DNA from: Rhizobium bangladeshense
Lineage (GTDB): Bacteria > Pseudomonadota > Alphaproteobacteria > Rhizobiales > Rhizobiaceae
Direction of reading: 5' to 3'
Assembly: GCF_017357245.1 (NCBI RefSeq)
Contig: NZ_CP071612.1
Span: 3,227,001-3,291,000, forward strand
DNA length: 64,000 bases
Below are positions 56,121 through 64,000 of the stretch, piece after piece. Both the position numbers and the translations under genes were made by a program. The notes below the pieces were generated by a model. It worked only from the letters and a program-made list of their open reading frames with translations. It was not told the DNA's origin and ran no database searches. Positions within the stretch are counted from its first letter, which is position 1. Every line of letters begins with the position of its first letter.

Positions 56121-57434
56121 ATGGCCGATGTATTAAAATCAACGACCTCAAGCGGACCGCGAGCGGCGGAAGCCAATCCGGTGGCCCGCTTCTTCCGCGC
56201 CACCGAGATCGACACGCGCCTGCTCGGCATGATCGGCGCGCTCGTCATCATCTGGATCGGTTTCCACATCATCACCGGCGGCCTGTTCCTGACCCCGCGC
56301 AATCTCTGGAACCTCTCGGTCCAGACGACCGACATCGCGATCATGACGACGGGCATGGTGCTGATCATCGTCACCCGCAATATCGACCTTTCCGTCGGCT
56401 CTGTGCTCGGCCTCTGCGGCATGATCATGGGTGTCACCCAGGCACAGATCCTGCCGCAATATCTGGGCTTCGACAGCCCCTTCACCTGGGCGATCACCCT
56501 TCTCGTCGGCCTGATCGCCGGCTGCCTGATCGGCGCATTTCAGGGAATCATCATCGCCTTCCTGAACGTTCCCTCCTTCATCGTCACCCTCGGCGGCCTG
56601 CTTGTCTGGCGCGGCGCGACCTGGCTCGTCACCAGCGGCCAGACGGTTGCCCCCATGGACCAGACCTTCCGCATCATGGGCGGCGGCGCGGAGGGCTCGA
56701 TCGGCGCCACCTGGAGCTGGATCGTCGGCATCGCCGCATGCCTCTTCGTCATCGCCAGCATCATCGGCTCGCGCCGGCAGCGCCGCCGCTTCGGCTTTCC
56801 GCTCAGGCCTGTCTGGGCGGAATATTTCCTGGCGAGCCTCAGCTGCGTGTTGATCCTCGGCGCCGTCTGGATTGCCAACAGCTACTATTGGCCGATCAAT
56901 ATCGCCAAGCGTTACGCCGAGGCCAACAATATCCCCTGGCCGGAAACCGGCCTGGATATTCCCTACGGCATCGCCGTTCCGGTGCTGATCGCCATCGTCG
57001 TCGGCATCATCATGACCTTCATCGCCACGAGGCTGCGCTTCGGCCGCTATGTCTTCGCGATCGGCGGCAACCCCGAGGCGGCGGAACTCGCCGGCATCAA
57101 GACCCGCTGGGTGACGGTGCGCATCTTCGCGCTGATGGGCATTCTCGCAGCCGTCGCGGCGGCGATCTCCACCGCCCGCCTCAACGCCGCCACCAACGCG
57201 CAGGGCACGCTCGACGAACTCTACACGATCGCCGCCGCCGTTATCGGCGGGACGTCGCTGGCGGGCGGCACCGGCACGATCGCCGGCGCCATGCTCGGCG
57301 CGCTCGTCATGCAGTCCCTGCAATCTGGCATGGTGCTGGCGCATGTCGACACGCCGCTGCAGAGCGTCGTCGTCGGCACCGTCCTCGTCGTTGCGGTCTG
57401 GCTCGACACCGTCTACCGCGCCCGTGCCAAGTGA
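56121..57434 (+). CDS. xylH: Xylose-type ABC transporter permease
   Basis: A 437-residue permease with about ten to twelve hydrophobic segments. XylH signatures are [20 protein letters not shown] near 90, [20 protein letters not shown] near 155, [17 protein letters not shown] near 315 and the C-terminal [20 protein letters not shown]. It forms the membrane channel of the XylFHG system. ATG 56121 has GGGGGAA upstream. The ATPase gene follows 14 bases after its stop. Confidence 0.93.
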   Translation: MADVLKSTTSSGPRAAEANPVARFFRATEIDTRLLGMIGALVIIWIGFHIITGGLFLTPRNLWNLSVQTTDIAIMTTGMVLIIVTRNIDLSVGSVLGLCGMIMGVTQAQILPQYLGFDSPFTWAITLLVGLIAGCLIGAFQGIIIAFLNVPSFIVTLGGLLVWRGATWLVTSGQTVAPMDQTFRIMGGGAEGSIGATWSWIVGIAACLFVIASIIGSRRQRRRFGFPLRPVWAEYFLASLSCVLILGAVWIANSYYWPINIAKRYAEANNIPWPETGLDIPYGIAVPVLIAIVVGIIMTFIATRLRFGRYVFAIGGNPEAAELAGIKTRWVTVRIFALMGILAAVAAAISTARLNAATNAQGTLDELYTIAAAVIGGTSLAGGTGTIAGAMLGALVMQSLQSGMVLAHVDTPLQSVVVGTVLVVAVWLDTVYRARAK

Positions 57435-57448
57435 GAGGAGCCCAAGAC

Positions 57449-58231
<783 letters not shown>

Positions 58232-58262
58232 CCGCTGCGAGCCCCTGCCCCAGACAACCGAG

Positions 58263-58292
58263 CTCCGCCGCCCGCAAGGCCGGCGGAGTTTT
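58263..58292 (+). terminator. Rho-independent terminator of xylFHG
   Basis: Arms CTCCGCCG (58263-58270) and CGGCGGAG (58281-58288) with a 10-base loop, followed directly by TTTTCATTT. It lies about 30 bases after the xylG stop. Confidence 0.85.
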
Positions 58293-58432
58293 CATTTGTG
58301 CACCAAGGCTTGCGGATAAATACACGTGCCAAATCGCAAGCATCGGTATTTCTGAGAATTCACGATTGAAGCCGGCCGCAAGCTAGGCTAAGAACCACCC
58401 ATCGGACAGGCGATTCAAACCGCCTTCGGCAT

Positions 58433-58509
58433 GCACCCGTAGCTCAGCTGGATAGAGTGTTGGATTCCGATTCCAAAGGTCACAGGTTCGAATCCTGTCG
58501 GGTGCGCCA
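58433..58509 (+). tRNA. tRNA-Arg (anticodon CCG)
   Basis: A complete cloverleaf can be folded: acceptor GCACCCG paired with CGGGTGC, D arm GCTC/GAGT, anticodon stem TTGGA/TCCAA with loop TTCCGAT giving CCG, T arm ACAGG-TTCGAAT-CCTGT, discriminator G and encoded CCA. The anticodon reads CGG arginine codons. DNA to its right is rich in broken genes, so the tRNA 3' end may be an integration site. Confidence 0.95.
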
Positions 58510-58523
58510 ACAATTGCAGGATC

Positions 58524-58650
58524 CATTCTGGACACATAGGTTACGGTTTATTCCTAAGACATAGGTAACACCTTTGTGCCGAAAGGGTTCGGCAATGGTT
58601 CGAGCCTGCATGTCTCGTCATCGAAGTATCCCAGGTCGTAAGACACGCGG
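58524..58650 (-). mobile_element. IS481-type transposase C-terminal remnant
   Basis: On the minus strand, about 30 codons ending at TAG (58554-58556) read YDLGYFDDETCRLEP then NPFGTKVLPMS, which is the C-terminal pattern of IS481-family transposases. Beyond the stop, two CATAGGT-type motifs (near 58536 and 58561) resemble the terminal sequences of such elements. Nothing of the catalytic DDE domain is present; an in-frame stop lies upstream of the conserved part. It is a 3' fragment, directly after the tRNA. Confidence 0.7.
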
Positions 58651-58654
58651 CGAT

Positions 58655-58750
58655 ACCGTCAGGTTGATCGTCAGAGAGGTGGATGGAGAAGAACACCTAT
58701 GTGTCGGTGCACGAGTTGATGAAGACAGCGAAGCGGATGGGACGGCTTGA
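58655..58750 (+). pseudogene. Frameshifted C-terminal fragment of a duplicate of the 60475-60867 gene
   Basis: A 20-base stretch at 58681-58700 is identical to one in the gene at 60475-60867. With one extra base near 58679 and one missing near 58713 the fragment reads RLIVRE, then WMEKNTYVSVHEL, then EDSEADGTA and stop, which parallels IVREWMEKNTYLPVQQLDED in the intact gene. Only the tail remains, joined to the IS481 remnant. Confidence 0.7.
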
Positions 58751-59039
58751 TTTGCGAGCTTTTTGGCAGCGACCCTGACCTGGCGATGCTTCTCGACAAT
58801 GTGGCGGCCATTCTATCCGAGCACACCGCGGTATTGCCGACGACATCGCCGACCCAGAAGGTGACTGCGCGTGATCTGACCAGGTCACCCCTACGCAATG
58901 TCGTCGGGCTCGGACGTGCCGCTGCGCCATCTGCGGACATTGCCAGTCACAAAGAAAAGATTACTTTAGACGCAAAGGCTCACCTTTTGGGAGTTCCAGC
59001 TGTGGGGCTTCATATTGTCGCCACGTCTGTGAGGAGGGC
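58751..59039 (+). other. Region upstream of the HWE kinase, no gene recognised
   Basis: About 290 bases. Open frames exist on both strands (for example from 58747, 109 codons, running over the kinase start) but none has a ribosome site or recognisable domain. The last part should carry the kinase promoter. Confidence 0.4.
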
Positions 59040-60026
59040 ATGGCATCTATGTTGTTGGAAGATTTGTACCGTCTGATGAAAATCGGGCACGTGCAGGCTC
59101 AGGGGGTTGTCGACACCATGACCCAGCCCGTTGTCGTTCTCGATCAGCATTTCTGTGTTACGACTGCGAACAATGCGTTCATCAAGACTTTCGAGGTCGA
59201 CCGTGAAGACATTTTGGCGGAGAACTTCTTTCGGCTTGGAAACGGCCAGTGGGATATTGCGGAGCTTCGGCAGCTCATAGAGTCGGTCATCCCACGGGCG
59301 ACCGCCGTCATCGGCTTCGAAGTGAGGCACGATTTTCCGACGATCGGCCAGCGTACATTTCTTGTCGACGCCCGACGCCTTGTTCATCCCGACGACAACA
59401 GCCCCAACCTCCTGGTCATCTTCGACGACGTCACGGAGCGCCAGCGCCACGACGCCCAGATGGACTTCATCGTCGCCGAGATGAGGCACCGGCTGAAGAA
59501 CCTTTCGGCCGTCGTTCGGTCGGTCGTGAACAATACCAGAGCGGACGATCCTGTTGTTGCAAGCTTCAAGGAGGCACTGCTTGGCAGGCTGGACGTGACC
59601 TTTCACGCTCAGGAGCTCGCCGCGCGAGGCAAGGCGGCTGACTTCGAAACCTTGGTGAGGGACGCGGTAGGCATGACTGTTTCAGAACGGCTCGAATGCT
59701 CCGGACCGTCCGCAGAACTTTCAAGTTCACACGTTGTTCCGGTCAGCATGATTTTCCACGAGCTCGGTACGAACGCAGCGAAGTACGGTGCTGGTTCCGT
59801 TCCGGGTGGAAGGATTAGTGTGACCTGGGAGTCGGACACCGGGCCGCGGGAGCGGACGCTTCTCGTATGTCAATGGCGCGAGGAAGCAGGGCCGCGCATC
59901 TCTCAGCCTGAGCGCAAGGGCTATGGGACTGAACTGATCGAAGGCCTAGCAGCCCATATGGGTGGAAGCGTGGAACTTATCTATCCTCCCAGTGGTTTCA
60001 TTGCGATAATCAAAATCCCGATGTGA
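59040..60026 (+). CDS. PAS-containing HWE/HisKA_2 histidine kinase
   Basis: A 328-residue soluble kinase. Residues ~18-135 form a PAS domain (MTQPVVVLDQHFCVTTANNA ... LLVIFDDVTERQRHD). The kinase part has the HWE/HisKA_2-type phospho-acceptor block EMRHRLKNLSAVVRSV near 147 and the N box MIFHELGTNAAKYGA near 238, followed by GYGTELIEGL. There is no second DxGxG box, as usual for HWE kinases. ATG 59049 has better spacing from GGAGGG than ATG 59040. The single-domain response regulator gene starts 7 bases after the stop, so the two probably form a signalling pair. Confidence 0.88.
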   Translation: MASMLLEDLYRLMKIGHVQAQGVVDTMTQPVVVLDQHFCVTTANNAFIKTFEVDREDILAENFFRLGNGQWDIAELRQLIESVIPRATAVIGFEVRHDFPTIGQRTFLVDARRLVHPDDNSPNLLVIFDDVTERQRHDAQMDFIVAEMRHRLKNLSAVVRSVVNNTRADDPVVASFKEALLGRLDVTFHAQELAARGKAADFETLVRDAVGMTVSERLECSGPSAELSSSHVVPVSMIFHELGTNAAKYGAGSVPGGRISVTWESDTGPRERTLLVCQWREEAGPRISQPERKGYGTELIEGLAAHMGGSVELIYPPSGFIAIIKIPM

Positions 60027-60032
60027 GGTCAT

Positions 60033-60416
60033 GTGAGCGGTACTTTCGAAGCGAGGGCCGGAGGTGAGACCAAGGTCCTCGTCGTCGAGGACGAGTTCTT
60101 TATCGCCGATGAACTCCGACGCAAACTGACCGCTGCCGGATTGCTGGTGCTTGGGCCGGTATCATCGAACGAGGGCGCGCTCGATCTGCTGGAGCAGCAG
60201 CGACCTGCTATCGCCGTTCTCGATATCCATATCGGCGGGACAAGGGTGAATCCTGTGGCCGCAAAGCTTCGGCAGTTGAATGTCCCGTTCGTTCTGGCGA
60301 CAGCAAGCCCGCCCCATGAAATTGCATCTGATCCGGTCCTCGCGGGCGCAGTCATCCTGGAAAAACCAACAGATTTGGATCGTCTGATAGAAATCGTCCG
60401 CAGGGTAATCAAGTGA
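60033..60416 (+). CDS. Single-domain response regulator
   Basis: A 127-residue receiver without an output domain. The acidic pocket is VVEDEFF near 18, phospho-acceptor Asp in AVLDIHIGG near 62, Thr/Ser switch in LATASPP near 90 and Lys in ILEKPTD near 110. The start is GTG 60033. It follows the HWE kinase gene closely, suggesting phosphotransfer from that kinase and action by protein contact, as in stress-response phosphorelays of alphaproteobacteria. Confidence 0.88.
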   Translation: MSGTFEARAGGETKVLVVEDEFFIADELRRKLTAAGLLVLGPVSSNEGALDLLEQQRPAIAVLDIHIGGTRVNPVAAKLRQLNVPFVLATASPPHEIASDPVLAGAVILEKPTDLDRLIEIVRRVIK

Positions 60417-60474
60417 CGATTCAGTGCGCGAAGAGCCGTTCGCGTAACAACTGGGCATACGCTTTTGCCGAGAC

Positions 60475-60867
60475 ATGTGCTCTCCTATAACGCATAAACC
60501 AAAGCGTCATTCTGATCTTCCCTCAGCCACTTATATGACAGGTGCCGCAGCCTCCGTCATGCTTCCAGGGCCTGCATTGGCAAATGGCGACGGCGCCGCC
60601 CTCCTCGAAGACGCCGCCGATCCACCGACGACATTCCCCGGGGCAAATCTGCAGATCATGCTGCGCCGCGCCGCCCTGATAGTGCGTAACGCCGGGTCGA
60701 TCACGCTCGATCCCGATCTGGAGGAAGCCGTCATAGACGTGTCGAGCGAGCTGGGGCTTGATCGTGACGATGCGATCAGGTTCATCGTCCGAGAATGGAT
60801 GGAGAAGAACACCTATCTGCCGGTACAACAGCTTGACGAGGATGGGCATGTTGATGGGAGTGCCTGA
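60475..60867 (+). CDS. Hypothetical protein of the accessory region
   Basis: A 130-residue protein of unknown family. The first ~60 residues are low in structure (Pro/Ala-rich), the rest forms helices: MLRRAALIVRNAGSITLDPD then ELGLDRDDAIRFIVREWMEK and a short acidic tail. A broken relative lies at 58655-58750, so this belongs to a small repeated family. ATG 60535 is an alternative start that removes 20 residues; neither has a strong ribosome site. Confidence 0.6.
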   Translation: MCSPITHKPKRHSDLPSATYMTGAAASVMLPGPALANGDGAALLEDAADPPTTFPGANLQIMLRRAALIVRNAGSITLDPDLEEAVIDVSSELGLDRDDAIRFIVREWMEKNTYLPVQQLDEDGHVDGSA

Positions 60868-60970
60868 ACTGCGCAGCCGTCGCTCTGGTAAACCTCGATG
60901 CCGGGGTTGGCAGCTGCAATTTGAACTTGAGAACTGAAATGCATCTGCCCGCCGGAAGGATCGGCTTTCG

Positions 60971-61311
60971 ATGATCAAGCCTGAACTCGCATTCGCCATC
61001 ATAATGATGAGCAACTTCGCAGCTCCGATCGGGGCTTTTATCGCTGGGTGCACGTGGCCGCGTTGGTGGAAGACATTGCATTCTTTGGCGGTGATCTGGG
61101 TCGTTCTGTCAGTATACGTATGCGACAGAATGACGTTCACGCCACATATCGCACTGTGGACGGCTCGTACGAAGGATTAGATCAGTTTCTAGTCGTCGTT
61201 GCCATCTTGTTGCAGCAGCTAGCCATTCTCATGACCTATGTAGCTTGGTATGTGTGTCGCGAATTTGTTAAGCGGCGGCGGGCATCTCGAAGAGAAGCGA
61301 AGCCTTTCTGA
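60971..61311 (+). pseudogene. Possible frameshifted small membrane protein
   Basis: Two overlapping frames each look like part of one membrane protein. From ATG 60971 the frame gives two hydrophobic segments (LAFAIIMMSNFAAPIGAFIA and LAVIWVVLSVYV) and stops at 61180. A second frame from about 61180 to 61311 gives FLVVVAILLQQLAILMTYVA followed by a basic tail. A one-base shift near 61170 would join them into a protein of about 112 residues with three helices. It could also be one short real gene (60971-61180) plus a chance frame. Confidence 0.4.
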
Positions 61312-61321
61312 GGAGCATCCA

Positions 61322-61663
61322 ATGATCCACGAATTGCGCATCTATACATGTCTGCCGGAGAGGCTGCCGGCACTGCAACAGCGTTTCGAGACCGCGACAC
61401 TGGCGATCTGGGAACGCCTCGGCATCCGCTCACTCGGCTTCTGGACGACGATGATCGGTTCTTCCAGCAACGATCTGACCTATCTGCTCGAATGGCGGTC
61501 ACTGGCGGAGCGCGAGCAGAAATGGGCCGAATTCATCGCTGATCGTGAGTGGCAGGAAGCGAAGGCGAAGAGCGAGGCGGATGGGGCGATCGTTGCCAAC
61601 ATCACCAGTTCGTTGCTGAAGCCGACACGCTTCTACCGCGGCTTCTCCGAACCGTCGGAATAG
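61322..61663 (+). CDS. NIPSNAP-family protein
   Basis: A 113-residue NIPSNAP/dimeric alpha-beta barrel protein: MIHELRIYTCLPERLPALQQ at the N-terminus, GFWTTMIGSSSNDLTYLLEW in the centre and the conserved SLLKPTRFY end. Such small proteins have no agreed function. ATG 61322 begins the conserved sequence, with GAGGAGC upstream. It has normal coding character amid decayed sequence, so it may be a resident or recently acquired gene. Confidence 0.85.
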   Translation: MIHELRIYTCLPERLPALQQRFETATLAIWERLGIRSLGFWTTMIGSSSNDLTYLLEWRSLAEREQKWAEFIADREWQEAKAKSEADGAIVANITSSLLKPTRFYRGFSEPSE

Positions 61664-61909
61664 CGGCAACGGCCGGCCGACCCGATGACCATGCCCGACA
61701 CAGCCAACTTTCTCGACGACGCCGGCAGCCGGATCGCAGATATTTCGCGAGCCGCATGACTTGTCCGCACATTTCATCTCTGACAATTTGCGCGCATGGA
61801 TATTGATTTAGATCGACCCGAAGCCATCAGAAGTCGCGTTAAACGGATCATTTCAGGCGATTTTGATTATTCCCATTTTGCCACCATCATTATGTAGCTG
61901 CGAGAGCGT

Positions 61910-62443
61910 GTGGCGAAAAATAGCACCATGCGTGAGCTTGGCGATTTTCTGGCCCATCCCTGCCGTGAACGCGGCCCAACGTCTGCTGCCGTAAACGACC
62001 TGCTGAGGTATTTCTGGGATAACCTCGAAGGGCTAGATCCTAAAAAGATTGAAGCGGAGCGCGCCGTGAAGGTTGAGGAAATGTACTTCGAGTTCCGCCA
62101 AGCCTTATTGGATGCTGGCCTCTTGCTCGCGGAGGAAGACGACGCACTGGCGATCGCTTACGAAGCATTTGTCCTTTTTACACTTTCTTCTCTGCACGAG
62201 AGCGCTCTCATCACCGAAGGATGGGATGTTGTTCTCAGGGTGGCGATCGCCAACGATGGGAACCTCGCCATCTTCGGACACACTTTCTTAAACAAGAACG
62301 GTCGCGCCTTCAGAACAAATTTTCTGATATCCTCCACCACTCTTGCCGCCGCAGATTGGCTGAATGCGCCAGTGGCCGCGGGATTTGTCAGGCAGCCGCT
62401 GATGTACACTGCCGCTCCGAAACTAATTTCCTTCGAAGGCTAG
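61910..62443 (+). CDS. Hypothetical protein, probably the 3' part of a gene cut by TAG
   Basis: A 177-residue protein from GTG 61910, with no recognised domain: it starts MAKNSTMRELGDFLAHPCRE and ends in a beta-rich region (NLAIFGHTFLNKNGRAFRTN). The same frame is open upstream from ATG 61796 for 33 codons (MDIDLDRPEAIRSRVKRIIS and onward) and is interrupted only by TAG at 61895-61897. The joined product of about 215 residues reads as one protein, so the TAG is likely a nonsense change and this annotation may cover a truncated gene. GTG 61910 has a weak ribosome site. Confidence 0.55.
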   Translation: MAKNSTMRELGDFLAHPCRERGPTSAAVNDLLRYFWDNLEGLDPKKIEAERAVKVEEMYFEFRQALLDAGLLLAEEDDALAIAYEAFVLFTLSSLHESALITEGWDVVLRVAIANDGNLAIFGHTFLNKNGRAFRTNFLISSTTLAAADWLNAPVAAGFVRQPLMYTAAPKLISFEG

Positions 62444-62452
62444 GTCCCGACA

Positions 62453-62719
62453 TCATTCGATGCCGTAAATTGCCGCATCGTCCCGCTCCTCCCTTAGTCC
62501 CTTATATGACGGATGCCGAAGCTTCCCGTCATGCGTCCAGGCACGATATTCAATCTCGGCGACGAGTGTCGGCTTGATCCAGATCAGGTTCTTGCCCTGG
62601 CCGGAATACCTCACCGCAGGCGCCGAGACCTTAAGCTTGTCCATGGCAGCGCGAAGCTCCAATGCCTGGCTTGCCTTAAAGCCAGTTCCGACCGATCCGA
62701 CGTAGCAGCAGCAGCCCAC
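62453..62719 (-). pseudogene. ligD: C-terminal fragment of DNA ligase D
   Basis: The 88 codons match the OB-fold end of bacterial ATP-dependent DNA ligase D: YVGSVGTGFKAS near the start, then KNLIWIKPTLVAEIEYRAWT and HDGKLRHPSYKGLREE. The adenylation domain, with the lysine motif, is absent and a stop interrupts the frame just upstream. It is therefore a remnant of a ligD gene, which normally takes part in end joining with Ku. Confidence 0.75.
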
Positions 62720-62800
62720 CTATCGACCGACAACCTGCACATCGACGCCGCCGAGCACCTGGGTGGGTGGTCCGGTTCGGCAGGTCCGGACGTCCTGCTA

Positions 62801-63176
62801 TTGATAATCGCCGGACTGATCATTTGCGCCTCGCTGACGGCAGTCGACGGCGACACAGTCAAATGCGACGGCCAGAACATGCGACTGCTTGGCGACTGAG
62901 TTCCGTTCGTCTCGGGCATAGACACGCCGGAGATCGGGAGCCACGCAAAGTGCCTCAAGGAACGGAAGCTAGCCCTGATCGCCAAGGGTAGGCTGAAACA
63001 GCTTTTGGCTGAAAGGGGCTTACGGGTGGTTTTCAGCGGCGCGGCGGACCGTACGAAATCGCACCGACCTCTCGCAACATCTACAGAACAAACGGGGAGA
63101 GATCGGGAAGAGGATGCTAAAGGAAGGCTTCGCTCGTAAATGGAACCCGGAACAGCGCAATGACGGGTGCGAGTAG
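62801..63176 (+). pseudogene. Thermonuclease (SNase-like) pseudogene
   Basis: The reading frame begins LIIAGLIICASLTAVDGDTV (signal-like, then SNase start) and matches the staphylococcal nuclease family with MRLLGD, then a TGA at 62897-62899, then VPFVSGIDTPEIGSHAKC. Farther on, deletions of one base near 63079 and one near 63100 restore IYRTNGEEIG-like and KRMLKEGFARKWNPE in shifted frames, ending at TAG 63174-63176. A stop plus two shifts makes it a dead gene. Confidence 0.75.
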
Positions 63177-63324
63177 CTCGACGCGCGATATCCTTGCATA
63201 CGAGAACTCAACCACAAATTCTCTGCCTCCACAATTTTAGGATATTCGACATGGACTGGTCACCCGATATAATGGCGAATATTGGCTCCGTGGGTATCAA
63301 TCGAAGGCGCTTTGAGGGTGAGCC

Positions 63325-63492
63325 ATGCTGGAGAATTCTGTCACCGTCTTTGAACGCGGCGGTCTGTGGGTCGTCTCCGTAGCCGAACTTGGCGGAGCGC
63401 AGGAAAAGGTATTTCTTAAAGAGGAATTCGCACGAATCTACGCGGCAGGCCAGGAAATTCGCATCCAGAAAGACGTTCGGCAGAGAACTTGA
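63325..63492 (+). CDS. Small hypothetical protein of 55 residues
   Basis: A 55-codon frame (MLENSVTVFERGGLWVVSVA, then a lysine/arginine-rich helix ending VRQRT) with GAGGGTGAG at good distance before the ATG. Composition is that of a folded small protein: a beta hairpin and a helix. It is unrecognised. Lying among pseudogenes it might be a leftover, but the ribosome site argues it is translated. Confidence 0.45.
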   Translation: MLENSVTVFERGGLWVVSVAELGGAQEKVFLKEEFARIYAAGQEIRIQKDVRQRT

Positions 63493-64000
63493 AGCCGTCG
63501 CTCTGACGAATCTTATCTCATGCATTGTTTCTGCGGTAAAACCGACTTCCATAACCAAGTTTGCTCCTGTCCAACACCTTCCGGGAACCTGGCCGATCGC
63601 GCGCTGTTAGAGCGTAAGCGGTGTTTTCCTCCCACATTGACCAAGCGCGACAGGTCGTTCCGATAGCTACCGCTGCAAGGTTGATGATATGAATGCGCCA
63701 ATTGCGATCATTGGCAACAAACCCGTATTGCCCGGAAGGGAGCCGGTATGGGACCTTCCGCTGCTATGGCGGTTATTGCCAAGAGCAGACATCCGAGGCG
63801 TTGGTGCAAAGGTTTGAGATCGGCCCGAACCGGACTACGCACGTCAGCAGGATGCTAAGGTGCAAATCCGGTGGGGAGCGGAAGTTCCGCAGCCGCATAG
63901 CTCAGGTCTGGTTCGCGCGCCAATAGCGGCAATTCAGAGCTCATCTGCAGCTTGGGTCGGAAAGCACTCAATAGGCTCGTGTAAAACCGCCATCGTGAAG
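63493..64000. other. Right end, no firmly supported gene
   Basis: About 500 bases of accessory sequence. A 42-codon frame at 63689-63817 (MNAPIAIIGNKPVLPGREPV and on) with AAGG upstream is possible, and a longer 77-codon frame at 63693-63926 overlaps it; neither is convincing. No RNA or mobile element was recognised. Confidence 0.35.

Noticed and set aside
56102..57448. Long frame overlapping the xylH gene and leading into the ATPase
   Set aside because: Only the part from ATG 57449 shows ABC ATPase motifs; the upstream part is an Arg/His-rich shadow of the permease gene.
58747..59076. 109-codon frame before the HWE kinase
   Set aside because: Starts inside the frameshifted gene fragment, overlaps the kinase start and shows no domain or ribosome site.
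63225..63250. Partial tRNA-like 3' end (TCTCTGCCTCCA)
   Set aside because: No cloverleaf can be folded around it and it does not repeat the tRNA-Arg 3' end, so it does not support an attachment site.
63720..63900. Possible cobalamin-type riboswitch (AAATCCGGTGGGGAGC)
   Set aside because: The B12-box-like phrase lacks the conserved companion segments at proper distance and no B12 or cobalt gene follows in the window.

Overview
This is a rhizobial chromosome segment, most probably Rhizobium of the leguminosarum/etli group. The evidence is GC-rich coding, the chvE-gguABC sugar locus with its divergent LysR regulator gbpR, an IlvD/Edd-type L-arabonate dehydratase that carries all three cysteine ligands at the positions (59, 127, 200) I recall for the R. 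leguminosarum enzyme, idhA standing alone, and short palindromic intergenic repeats of the kind seen in rhizobia. Species assignment is inference; no search was run.

Layout. (1) 57-9071: purine catabolism. Xanthine dehydrogenase large subunit and XdhC, a LysR regulator, the membrane urate oxidase PuuD with guanine deaminase, and an FMN-dependent 2-hydroxyacid dehydrogenase. (2) 9201-13573: a lipid-type cluster: hydrolase-methyltransferase fusion, PAP2-phosphatase fusion, small membrane protein, and a divergent CDP-alcohol phosphotransferase with a variant active-site motif. (3) 13699-17239: a PspA / OB-fold membrane protein / flotillin operon. The PspA reading frame is preceded, in frame, by a domain resembling the N-terminal part of TnpB. 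(4) 17255-20636: a tightly coupled minus-strand operon puuE-uraD-(HepT-like)-allA-uraH-metallophosphoesterase that carries 5-hydroxyisourate through allantoin, and ureidoglycolate to glyoxylate. (5) 20750-26879: a DUF1045 protein, a head-to-head pair resembling the two halves of MnmC, and a large multi-PAS hybrid kinase. (6) 27208-39012: a LacI / aldolase / MFS unit with a clear operator, DNA alkylation repair protein, DEAD-box helicase, DMT exporter, and the ATP-grasp / alpha-E / transglutaminase operon. (7) 39195-48789: gbpR and chvE-gguABC followed by aldehyde dehydrogenase and L-arabonate dehydratase, giving uptake plus the last three steps of non-phosphorylative L-arabinose oxidation. (8) 48895-54522: small proteins, a Tat-Hint protein, idhA, an AAC(6')-like acetyltransferase, and a ROK regulator. 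(9) 54817-58231: a xylFHG-type ABC transporter operon.

At 58433-58509 lies tRNA-Arg(CCG). Everything to its right is of a different character: an IS481-type transposase tail, a frameshifted duplicate gene end, an HWE kinase plus single-domain response regulator, small hypothetical genes, a gene with an in-frame TAG just upstream, a LigD C-terminal fragment and a thermonuclease pseudogene. It reads as a decayed accessory region beside a tRNA gene.

The most unusual items are the TnpB-like/PspA in-frame arrangement, the CDP-alcohol phosphotransferase with Asn at two of the four family Asp positions, the HepT-like protein without its catalytic motif inside the urate operon, and the Tat-exported Hint protein. 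All homology statements rest on reading motifs by eye.
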